In this document: piece after piece, positions 22,670 to 34,300 of the stretch | How positions within the stretch are numbered: the first letter of the stretch is position 1 | Layout of the letters: every line of letters begins with the position of its first letter | Assembly (NCBI RefSeq): GCF_020382885.2 | Contig: NC_058508.1 | Coordinates: 9,461,917-9,525,916 of the forward strand | Length of the DNA stretch: 64,000 nucleotides | Direction of reading: 5' to 3' | From: Scatophagus argus | Lineage: Eukaryota; Chordata; Actinopteri; Scatophagidae | Program-made: the position numbers and the translations under genes | The notes under the pieces: generated by a model | Databases searched by the model: none | What the model was told of the DNA's origin: nothing | The model's input: the letters and a program-made list of their open reading frames with translations, nothing else

Positions 22670-22821
22670 CTGTAACACAGCTGGAATTAGACAAACTCAC
22701 CTGGGACCCCAATTATGTTGGTGGACCCATGGAAAAGTTTGGTTTTGCCTTTTTTGTTATTGTGTTTATACGGTAACACAGCTAGAATAAGACAGCCTCA
22801 CACGGGGCACCAATGATGTTG
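22670..22821 (-). repeat. Duplicated LTR-edge and leader segment (two 51-bp copies)
   Basis: Positions 22,670-22,720 and 22,771-22,821 align without gaps, 41 of 51 identical by my count. The right copy holds the primer site and the LTR edge; the left copy is a diverged second version in which most changes fall in the primer-site part. Confidence 0.75.
22796..22812 (-). promoter_or_regulatory. Primer binding site, tRNA-Met type
   Basis: On the minus strand TGGTGCCCCGTGTGAGG begins four bases after the LTR end. Its complement ends ACGGGGCACCA, matching over all 17 bases the 3' end of an elongator tRNA-Met (CAU) isodecoder as I remember it. The site is where minus-strand cDNA synthesis would start. 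The tRNA match is from memory and not searched. Confidence 0.75.
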
Positions 22822-24792
22822 TGCGACTTAGTAGGAGCAATTTGGTTATTGGCAAAGAGTCAATGATTATGGAAAATAATCATCAAAGTAAAATCAGTGT
22901 ATGCTTAATACACATAAATATCGGGGCACCACCCTGTCACCAGGGACCAATAGCCAAATTAATTAATGGGAAAACAGTCTCTTAAAATTGTGAAGGATGA
23001 TTCCGAGCACTGGCTGTCATGAATTCAGCTGGTATTACAAGTACATACACAATAACCACAGACAACGACAGGTTAAACTATAACAGGATTTATTAAACAG
23101 CAACAACCATCCATAGATAAGTATCACTTTGTAATAAACACTATTATAATCTAAGTTTTATCAACACACATTAACTATTAACTAAGATAATACAGGTACA
23201 GTAGCAAGAGTATATCTATATACAGGTGTGCATATATACAGGTGTGTGTGTGTGTGTGTGTACGTATGGGTGTGTGTGAGAGAGAGATGATGACAACAGT
23301 ATGGAGGCTAACAAGCTAGCCAGGTAGCGGCTAACAAGCTAGTGGCTAAAAACAAACAAAATGGCGGTTAGCAAGCTAGCCAGAGGGTGGCTAACAAGCT
23401 ACAGGCTAAAAACAAACAAAATGGCGGTTAGCAAGATGGCAGCTAACAAGATAGCAGCTAACAACAAGCTAGTGGCTGACTATAATTAAGATGGCGGATG
23501 GCCACATGAGGGGAGGAGCTACAACCAGAATGGCGAGTTGGGAAACTACAACCAAAATGGTGGAGGACTACATGAGGAGGGGTCAGCACACCAGGATGAA
23601 CAACCACATAAAGGATGACTCAGCAAACAAAACTAGTCACACGCATGTGATGACTCAGCAAAACTCCAAATGACTACCGAGGAATACGCCGGCCGTATTA
23701 TTCAGAGCCAAGATGGTGATAACCAACGTGATGTTGCTTATGTGGTCACAGAAGGGAACAATGGGCGGAAGCCTTTGAGCGCCACGTACCCCTTGGTTAC
23801 GGTTCGTGATCGCGTGCTCGGACTTTCGCCTCACCGTTCAGATTAAAGAGTGTGAGGAAAGATAGAAATGAAAATACAAGAAAACACAACCCAATAAAAT
23901 GATCCACTCTAATTCTTTAGAAACTCGCGTGTCACCACACAATAGCGGAGTCAGTAAACCGGAGCTTATCTGCTCAGCTATTGGTCCTTTAACTGGTGAC
24001 GCGCGGTCTCGCTGAAACGGCGGAAATGACCGACCGGAAAAAAAATCAATAAATGCAGCACTTAAAAGTTACAGAAAGCATGTGTAAACAACCCTACGTT
24101 ACACTATCTCTGCCCAGACATAAGCCTCTTACGTTGCGTTGCTCCGATCATTCGGAGTTGAATTAATGATCCGCTTAAACGTTCGCAGCGTCGTCCTCGG
24201 CGGGATGCTGGCGGTCCGTTATTCAGAAGATGCGGAGTGTTGATCTCTCGGCGGCAGCGGAGAAAATCAGCGGTGAAAAAGTTAACAAACTTTGTTTCGT
24301 CCTTAACAAAGTCGGCGCGCGGCTCGTTAACGTGCGATCAGCTGATTGTTCAGCGATCCACGTCGGATGAAGAAAAAAAGGAAAAGTTACCGAAAATTAC
24401 AGCAGTCTGTTTCTCGGCCTGCGAGTTGCAGAACTGTGACCCGGGATCTAAAATGATGTTAATCAAAACGTTTGATTGTTGCTCCCTTTTGGCGGTTTGG
24501 ACATTTGGAGAGCCTGGAGAAGCTCTCACTGTCACAGCACGCACGGGGAAAAAGCGCATGCTGATGGTCGCAGTGACCTTTTATTACCTGAGTGACGTCA
24601 CCTCGGACCCCCGTGGAGATGGCTGGCACGCAGCCAATGTCCGTGCTGGTTCTGAGTTTAAACTCAGGAATTTATGACTAGTTGCACATCATGAGTGGGG
24701 GCTCTAACAGTTGGTCACTCTAACTCAGGCTTTATGGGTTACATGTAGGCCGCTCTATTGTTCTCCAGAGCGCATGGCCAGAGATCCCAACA
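22817..24792 (-). repeat. Long terminal repeat (5' LTR of the minus-strand element)
   Basis: Same length as the other LTR and offset by exactly 5,837 bases: the frames at 17,654 and 18,400 recur at 23,491 and 24,237 with identical translations, so there is no indel between the copies over those parts. In element orientation this is the copy that should drive transcription, because gag lies to its left on the minus strand. The regulatory motifs listed for the other LTR are all present here at +5,837. Confidence 0.95.
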
Positions 24793-27700
24793 TGACACTT
24801 GACCGGACAGATGGAGTTGAGGTTGGGTGCAAGGTTGTGTGGGACAGGTAGCCTCAAAGCTTTGCCTTGTAGCAACACACTCACTGCCTCCTGCAGGCTG
24901 TTGCGCCAGAGGCAGAAACATCTCGATGTCGTCCCTCATCAACAGTGTTCCAGCTCTTGGTTCATCCAGCCTGGTATATGGTGCAGGAGCTCTCAGGGGA
25001 ACCAGCTGGCTGCAAACTGTCAAAACACAACATTCCACAGGAGATGCAGAGTGGCTTTGTAAAGTAAACATTTGGCTGTAGTTGGGCCAGCCACATAGAT
25101 GGGCAGACTGCTTTTTATGCAAGATATTGCCAGTAGGTGCACCTGCACATAAACAAATCTGGATGGAAGGAACATAAGTTTGATTAATTGCTGATGACTA
25201 TCATCCTATCAGTGCATCAGTCATTAGTATGGCATAAGAATGAGCTAAAAGTAGGACTTTGGAATTATGGACTAACAGTGGACTAACATGGGAGACAACT
25301 GTCCTTTTCCTGTTTCCAGCTGAGAGTTTTTTTAAGCGTGATCAATCTCTAACCTTAACAACATGTTTAGGTCAGGTCAGGAATCATTTCCATGTGTCTT
25401 TCTAAAGAGCAGAGACCAACAACGTGTTTTTCCATTTAATGGCTTGTTGGTTTCTGTAAACATGCTGCATAAAAATGCTATAAAGTGTAAAGGAAATAGA
25501 AAGTCAAAGTCTGAACTAAATCTGGCTGTAAACATGGCTACTATCCTACATGCAATTTCTCTTTTTTGATTTGTTAAATTAAACCATTTTCTCCCCATTT
25601 CTGCATCACTGTACGGTCTAGATTTGCTACAGAGTCTGAGCTGATTGCTTGTAATTAGGGCCTGTAGACATTTGCCTTAGAGCAGAAATACATTTCCCAT
25701 TTCATGTCTTTCAGTGGAGGGTTATATTATTTGTTAATATTTCCCATAGGCCTAAATAAAGCAGGAGCCTAGATTAGTTTTTACTTTATCTCCTTATTTT
25801 CTGCTCCTCTTCAGATGTGTAGTATATTAGAATGTCCTTGTGTAATTCAGAGCAACATCAGGACAGTCCATTATGTTCAGTTTGAAAAACATTATGAACA
25901 CTGAATCATTCTTGATTTCTTGCACTTGTTCTCACCTCAAGCATAAGCAGTATTGTTTGTGTTTGAACTGTACCATAACATTTATTTTGTGCTTTTAAAT
26001 TTAAAACTGCATGCAATGAGACTTCCTGTGTGTCTTCTCAATGCTACCCACGCACAGTTTTGTCAATAACAAGTCACCCAAGTACCAATGAAACGAATCT
26101 TGAACACCTCAAGGTTACAGTAAATTGATTGAAGTTAGTGTAGAACTGGGGCTTCTGTCTTCATGGATGGCGTGTATGATTGCAGTGGTTGAATCCATAC
26201 TTGCATCCATATTGCAGTGCAGCAGAGGCCCCAACACCCTGAACCTGTTTGGCAGTCTGAGAGAAATGGTGGAGCTCAGGGCAAAGACATCATTCACACC
26301 AATGCCCTGGACTTACCAACACCTGTGAGAGTGTCAGTGGCGTACTATCATGGCCATCATCAATCACTCTAATCAATGCAGCACACTCTTTACAGTCATG
26401 AAAATGCCAATACAGTAAATGCATGCTGGTGCTCTCCTCTGCCATGCTCGTCCAGCAGAATTTTAGAAGTTGGCTGCTTTTCGAAGGAGAAACCAAGCTA
26501 AAATATCAAAAAGACAAAATTATTGCAGGCCACAATGTCAAGTTTTAAGTCTTTATAACTTTTCTGTACCTAACACAGCCAAACCAGCCTCAAAACTCTG
26601 TTGCACCGCTGAGAGGGTGGCTCCCTGCAGGATTTCCATGTAACCAGTCATGAAGAACACAGATGAACTTAGCATGATATTCTTTGAACATTTGAAGTTG
26701 TTTCATTTGAGTTGTGTGCATGTGTGCGTGTGTGTGTGTGTGTGTGTCTTTAATCAATGATAATTCAGTGGAAATGAGGGGGTGAACATGTTATGGCTAA
26801 GCTGAGCTGTGCACAGCAAGGAGCTACAAAGGTAAGGCTATTTCCTGCAACGGGCTATTTGTAGAATCGCTTTTAAAAACTATCACAGCCATGTCTGACA
26901 CTGTTGGAAGACCACTGACACACTAATAGAGGATAAAGACCAATTGGTGCTGTCATACTGACCAGTGGCTATATACTATATACTATGTACTATACAGACC
27001 CAAGGAATGCTTATTAGGCCAATGCTAGGTTGCCAATCAACACAAACAATAGGAAACAGCCTGAGCAGAGTCTTTGCTCTTACTGATCGGTCAGAAAGGA
27101 CAGTTTGTGTCGAAATAACATGGTGGTTTCCCATCAAGGCCACCCTGGTATCAGCTCTGCAGAAGTTAAAATGCACCCTGTACTGCCTGAAAGCATTTGT
27201 CGCTTATAACATGTGGCACAAATGGAATCAACTGGGATAAATCTGCAGAGCACAGAACATGTGGGTTTTTCAAGCACCTTTTTCCTGTTAGTCTTCAGCA
27301 GCTCTTAGTGGTCATAGTTAAGGATTGCAAGTTGCTGCATGGCATTGCATACTTGCATACATCTGGAATTTGAATACAAATGAAACCCAAAATGAAACCC
27401 TCTCAGCATTAGAATGTTTGCACAGTCATGCACTTGTATCTCTGATATTGGCATTCTACACATATACTGTGCAGATTGGAGCAACTGTCCCCCAGAGCAT
27501 TCCCATAGCTAAAGGCTTTTTATTTGACAGGGAAACACATCCATGGCAGCTACAATATTTGTTATGAGATTAACCTACATTGAATCTGACATTCCCTTAT
27601 GTTGTGTATTTCTCCACAGATTGCCCAAACACTTGATCATATATAAATCATTAATACATGCTGTGCACTTAAAGATCTTAAAGATCATCTCACAGTTTTA

Positions 27701-28100
27701 ACAAGAGAGTACTAATCACCAGAGGACGACCGTGTGGGCTGTGAGCTGATAGGTGGCATCATTGTAATCATGCAAAACATTGTATGATTATAATGATGTG
27801 AAATACATTTAATTTGAGACTGGATCATGACTCAGTGGGAACTGCTTGCAGTCCACTAAAGAAACAGCATATCATTAATTTAGGAAGTGAGATCTGTGGG
27901 CGAGGCAAACTGGAGTGAGGCCTCCAGCACAAGGTTATCTGAAAGCAACACTCCACTCTCTAATATTGCCAAGTGCAAGCACAGAATGTGCATTTAGCTC
28001 CAAATGGCTGTCATTTATATTGAAATGTTGAATTATGTAGGAAACACCTTCCATGCTCAGCTAGAACTGAGGACGACACAAGGTTTCTTCAAGTCTCTGA
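24793..28100. other. Gene-free stretch between the LTR element and pecam1
   Basis: No splice-bounded coding exon recognised. Minus-strand frames at 24,739-25,122 and 26,115-26,496 are the longest; they show no family motif, and the second pair sits in two frames with stops between, so at best it is a fossil I cannot name. A GT microsatellite lies at 26,711-26,747. Confidence 0.5.
26711..26747. repeat. (GT)n microsatellite, imperfect
   Basis: About 17 GT units with two interruptions (GCAT and GC). Confidence 0.85.
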
Positions 28101-28149
28101 CGTTACTGTTGAAATTTCTTTTCTCTCAACACTAATAAAAGAGTGGTGG

Positions 28150-28382
28150 ATTCTTGAGGAAGTAACAGCCATTTCCTTGAGGCAAGCAGCGCAAGGAGCG
28201 TGTATGATAAGAAAAGGAACACCCCCTCACAACCACCACCACTGCCTGAGAGAGTTTGTCTTTCACGCGCTCCACCTCTCCCTTCCTATGTCCCTCCCAT
28301 GTTCTTCTGATTGCCCCTCTGGCCTCCATCACCTTATTCCTCTGTATTTTAATCTTACAGCAGTAAACCACTATCACTCAGG
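28150..28382 (+). promoter_or_regulatory. pecam1: pecam1 promoter and 5' UTR region
   Basis: There is no TATA box near the start. ETS-type cores (GGAAGT at 28,158-28,163 and a reversed TTTCCT near 28,172) and a GATA site (TGATAAG, 28,205-28,211) lie within 230 bp of the ATG. ETS plus GATA without a TATA box is the known design of the mammalian PECAM1 promoter in endothelium and blood cells. The transcription start is not visible. Confidence 0.45.
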
Positions 28383-31300
28383 ATGGACTCCCCCAGACCC
28401 CCCAGCCTGCTGCTGCTGCTGCTCCTCACCTTCGTACACTTCTGTAAGGATCCACCATCATATCGCTATAAGGATTGGATGTTCCTTCAGTTAATCTAAA
28501 GATTCTCACTTTTGTTTTTAATTCCTTTTCTTTGTTTTTCTCCAAATACAGGGCAATGTGCCAGAGGACAGCCATGTAAGTATAACTACAACTGCATATT
28601 TGACTTTTGCTTAATATTCGGTCTTTAGGGCTTGTAGTTTCTCCAGCAATGAGGAAGTTTCAACTTAACCACCATAGTCCTTTCTATCTTAGACAGTAAA
28701 ACTATTTTTACCTCACACAGTTATTTTTGTAGGAAATGAGCATTGTGTCATGCACTCCTGGGCTCCCTGATATTTTCAAGTCTTTTATGAGATTCATTGA
28801 AACTATTTTTAGTTAGAATGAACTTCCCACATTCTGAATAGCTTTCAAACAATTTGAATTTGAATTAAGATGATAATTTCTTCTTGTTTTTTTGTTTGTG
28901 GCAGGGTTTTTCTTTCTTGGCTAGGTGGCTGCACAGACAGCCAGTGCCTGATCAGAATAATTTTACATTTTAGGAAACACCTTCCTGCCAAGAGTTAAAT
29001 GAAAAAAATCATAATGCTGTCATGTCTGCTCAGAATAAGACTACAGACGTTTTAAGGGATTTTATGGTTTAACTTAACATGGAGACATGAAGAAAGTCAA
29101 GGTCTGAAGGTGACAAAACCAGCACCTCTGAAGTTCACCAATAACCTGACTATATGAAGTTACAATACTGCCCTCATAAAATGACAAATTGTTGTTTTCA
29201 AACTTCAGTTTTTGTACAAATAGAGCAAAAGAGATCTGATTTGTTAAACAGTGAACTTCAGAGGCTAGCTGCTTCCCCCGATTCCCATCTTTGTGTTAAG
29301 CTAAGCGACTGCGAGACTGTAGCTTCATGTTTAGAGTACTTTCACTTTTGGCAAGAAAGCGTCTTTCCGAAGATGTTGAACAATTCCTTTAAAATTGCAA
29401 AACCTGAACGTGCTCTTTGACTTAATCAAAAATAAACTTTCTCACACTGTACTATTTCTACAGCAGCAGAGTTAGCACTGTCATTCACTGCCTCAGTCAC
29501 CCTACATCATTGAGACCAAACTAATTTTGTACTTTTAGAATAAGTGATCGTTTCGTAACTGTTGATGTAGGTTACACCCGTCTGTTGCTGAGTGAAAGCA
29601 GAAGTCAGGATAAATCAACACAGCTCTCCCACGGGAGTCAGAGAGGGTAGATGCTGTTTCTTGAAGCTTTTTCCTTCCTTCAGTAGCTTCTGCTTACTCT
29701 GCAGTAGACGGGTGGCCAGAGGCCGCCTTCCTTCAGAGTTCACCTTTATTGTGGAGAGAATAATAGACCCTGAAGACTATGGTGTATTACTGGCACAGTC
29801 CCTGTTGTTGATTTCACAGAAACAAGACATGCAGTTCTGCTGACATTATTTCTTTCTAACACATGTGCAATTTGTTTGTCTGTCTGTGTGACATTTCGAC
29901 CCACAGCATACATTATAGATACAGTTGACCTGGCAGTCCGACCCAGCAGTACAGTTCAGAGCGGGACAACGGTGACTATACAGTGCAGGGTTAGCGTCAG
30001 TCACAACATCCCTCACCTCACACATACTTTCCAGCTCACAAGGGATGAGGTTTTGGTCCACTCTTCTACCACCATAGAAGATTCAATCGTATATGAACTC
30101 AGCACCGCCAGGGCAGCTGACTCTGGTGACTATGAATGTCGGGTCACAGTCAAGGACAAGAAAAAAACCAGCATCATCCAAAAACTCAATGTCACAGGTA
30201 AAGCTGGAGGGGGGGTTATTTGTTTTCAGTTGGCTGGGTTTGTTGGTTATTCCTTCTTTTGTCTCAGGGCAGCATAATGTAATGCAATATGAAAAATGTC
30301 AAAATATACCTGAAATTCTGCCATATATCAGCATATTTGGGAGGAAAAAAGTCAACATGAAATAACTGGACAAAACCAATGGTTTTTTTTCCAGTTGTTA
30401 AATAATTCACATTACTGCCCATCATTTTAGAAGTTATGTCATGAAAAATGCCACGTTTTTAATTTAGAACAACCTTGGGAAATTGTTATCAGGAATGTAA
30501 GTGTACACATTTTCATGTGATTGGGTTAAAAACACAGAAAACCATGGGTTTAGCCTTTCAAATTCTCATTGTCCATAGTGGTGTCCAGTGTTATGTAAAC
30601 ATTCATCATCAAGCTCTAAATCACATGTTCTTTGTTCCAGCTCAAATATGTGCCATTATATGTGAACAGACAATGTAAATAATAATTAACCTATGAGATT
30701 TTCCTTTCCTCAGGCCTGCAGACCCCCATTCTGTATTTGAGTAAGACTAAACCCTATGAGGATGAGGAGTTCATAGCCATCTGCAGCGCTCCAGAGGAGA
30801 AAGGATCCCTCAACTTTCGGTTTTACCAGAGATTTAGGAACGGAGAGTCTTGGATGATAAAGCAGTCTGCACCCACTGGGAACTCCTCACAGACCACACT
30901 GGCCCTGAAGCCGGCTGGAGACAGAGTCCTCTACTGTGATTATGAGATGAGTTTGATTTCTGGGTTCAAACGCTCCAACCGCAGCAATGAGATTACAGTG
31001 ATAGTCAGAGGTGATTAGATCGAATGCTGTCATGTCGCAAAGAAAAGATCAGATTGCTTAAAGAAGGGACATGTGATTGATTATTCTGAGTTGTGTCTTG
31101 CAGGACTTTACATTTCCCCAATCATGAATGTGCTGCCCTCTCCAAATGTCTATGAGGGTGATATATTGGAGGTGGTATGTAAAGTGGTAAGTCCTCCAAA
31201 CAACACTAGAGTATTCCTGACAAAGGACAAGAGGATCCTCAAACAAGCCCCAGTCAGCCTCAGTCATCGATTCACTGTACAAGAAGGCGACTCTGGAGAT

Positions 31301-34300
31301 CTCATGTGCAAGGCAGAATGGGGCAGTGTGCTGCAAAAGAGCAATCAAACAATCACAGTCAAAGGCAAGAACTGGATGAAATCCTCTTTGTTTTGAATTG
31401 TCCTATGCTGTGATATTAAGTAATCTGTTATCTGAAGATTAAAGCCTTTTCTCTTCTCAACGATAAAAAATATACCATATATACATTGCATAATGATTTT
31501 TGCCATTCCTCCCCCAACAGAGGTGTTTTCAAAGCCGCACCTGACTGTGGAGCCGACAGATGTATTTGAGGGGGACAGCTTTAAACTGACCTGCTCTGTG
31601 TCTATTTATATTCCTGAGAGGATCAGCAATAGCTCCATGCAATTTTCCATATACAAAGATGATGTCAAGCTCACCAGTGCGTCGACACACATTATTGTGG
31701 CACATTCTTATAACAACGGCAACTACACCTGTAAAGTCCAGGCTGCTTCTCTTACACAGAGTGTTCTTGAAAAACAAAGTCAAGCGCTTGTTGTTAAAGC
31801 AAAAGGTTAGTCATCAGTTGCATAAAATAACATTAAATTGGCACAATTTTAGCCTTGTTAATCTGAATCCACTTCTGTTGCACTGACTAACTTGTCAATT
31901 ATCTTATCCCCAGTTCCTGTTTCAAAACCTGTGCTGAGTGTGGTAGGAGGTACGCTGGTGTTGGGAAAGCGCTTCCAGCTAGTCTGTCAGAGTGACAGTG
32001 GCACTCTTCCCATCACCTACACCCTTTATGGACCCAACAGGCTGCAGGAAACCCAGGTGGTGAGCGAGCCATGGGAGAAGGCCATCTTTAACTATTCAGC
32101 CATTTACAAATATTCAGATGTAAAAAACTTTCTTTGCCATGCGAATAACAGTCAACACAGGCCAACTAAGACCGCGCAGCTGCATAATTCAACCAACGTC
32201 ATAGGTGTGTTGGATGCAGCGGTTATCACAATGCATTCAGACAAATTTGTGTTAACTTGGTCTAACATACGCTTTCTGTGCAGAACCTGTGTCAAAACCA
32301 GTGTTGAACATGCTCCCCAGCATGGGAGATGTCTCTGAGGGCCAGGACGTGACCCTTGTGTGCTCTGTTCAGAGAGGGTCTTTTCCCATCAGCTTCACCT
32401 GGTACCATGCTGAGAAAGAGGGCGCGCTCACTTCCCAGACCGCCAGGAAACTGGAAGCATCCTACAGGATCACCAATGTCAGAGAAAAGCACAAAGGGAG
32501 ATATTACTGTGTGAGCAACAACCCAGCCAACGAAACCAAACAAAGTCACACCGTCATGATTGGAGGTGGGTTTTCTTGAATACGTGTGATGATGTTTTTG
32601 AGTGTGCTTCCTTTCATCTGTCTTTGTGAGGACCAATCAGAGTTGTTTTTGTTTGTTTTTGAAAAGGGAGAAAATTTGTGTGATTGTGTGGCCCAAAATA
32701 ATCTTTTGATTTAAGTTTCTCATTTTTGACCCAAAACCCACATGTCTACTCAGATTGTCTCTGGACTCTGACATGATTATAAAGGTAAATAACTACATAA
32801 TTAGACCCAGCGGGGAAAGGTAAACTACATTAAACTGAAAGGAGAGAGAGTTGTTGTTTTTTTAATGTTGTGTTTAAGACTAATTTAGAATATAATCATC
32901 ATATCCATCCCTGTATGTACTTCTGTTTTGCAGTGAAGCTTGCAGGCTGGAAGAAAGGCCTTATCACAGTCTTCTGTATTCTGCTCATACTGGCTTTGAT
33001 CCTTGTTATCGCCTTCAGGAAACATCTCCTTCAATTTAAGAGGAAAACAACTTCCAAGCTGTCAGTGTAAGTAACATTCCTCATGCTCTGAGCAAGAGTC
33101 AGTGTTTTCAATCTAATATGAGAAGGTAGGATGGTGACACCCATACAGCTTCCTGTTTCAAAAAGCTGATTGTGTTTTATGACCACCTTGTCACAGGAAG
33201 TCAGCCGGGAGCAAAGTGGAGCGGCTGAGCCTCACCCAAGCAGAGGTCAATAAGGCTGTCAATGGTAAAGTCTATACAAAGTCTGATACAAACACTGAGC
33301 TACCAATTGTACTCTCGAGCACAATAAGTTTTAAACTAATTCAACTAATTCTACAACTGAGACTGTTTCTCTCCTTTCTGTGTAGCCACTCCAGGCATGA
33401 TGGGAAAAAGTGTTTGGAGTGAACCTGTTTCAGGCTCTGGTGAGTAGAGTATATGCACAGGTTTTGGGTTTTTTGTTTTTGGTTTTTTGGGGGGGGGGGT
33501 TTTGGAAGTATTTTCAGCTGCAGATTAATAAACAGTTGGTGCACCAGTGAGTTTTTACCGCAGTAGGTGGGCGTACACGGGACTGAAGAACCAGTGTTGA
33601 TTATAATGAAGAAACATGTCAGGCTGTGCAACTGTTGACTTTTAATAGTTTTTGAACAACAATGGAGCTCTGTTAGAGTAATGAGATATATCAGGCTTAG
33701 CAGACAATACTATGCCTGTAAGCCCAAGTGATGTTTTAACAAAAAAAAATATATGTATAAAATATCAACATCCTTATCCTTTAAACATTACCTGATCTGG
33801 CTGCTGTAACATTTGATTTGAAATAATATGAAATTAAGTTTATCTTTGTTAACGTTTTCTGCTGTATTTTACTGCAGAGTCTGATGACCAGAATAGTGAG
33901 AAGTCTCCAGAAACGGCAGAGCCTCAGTACACTGAGGTGCAGACCAGACAGGCAGATCCTAACAGAGGTGAGACTGTCTCTGACATTTAATACTTTTAGT
34001 GTCAAAATGAAATGTCATCATTGTGATCTGAAAAATACCGTCTCAAAATAAAAAACAAAAACATGTATTTGTTGTGACAGCACCGGTAACAAAGGGCACA
34101 GACACGGTGTACAGCGAAGTGAGGAACTCAAAGGAAGGTATGGCAACTAACATCCTGCTCTTCATTCAAGTCTCCATTTATGTTATGCAGTACAAAAACA
34201 AAAAAAAAAAATCAGGCCACTAAAAAGAAAAAAAGCGCCAGGAAACAGGATCAACTCCAACTGTAAACATCAGCATTGTTAGTGAAAGAATGTCCCATTA

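Larger units (their letters stand above)
16980..24792 (-). mobile_element. Complete gag-only LTR retrotransposon, 7.8 kb
   Basis: Two direct repeats of equal length (1,976 bp) bound a 3,861-bp interior. Outermost bases are TG...CA, and TGAC flanks both sides (16,976-16,979 and 24,793-24,796) as a 4-bp target-site duplication. The gene, primer site and polypurine tract all show that the element points left, on the minus strand. Read that way the order is 5' LTR, tRNA-Met-type primer site, leader, gag-like frame, about 1.27 kb of non-coding DNA, polypurine tract, 3' LTR. There is no protease, reverse transcriptase, RNase H or integrase, so the element must borrow these from a relative. The two LTRs show no difference in the segments I compared. 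Superfamily is uncertain; the Gag style leans Ty3/Gypsy. Confidence 0.93.
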
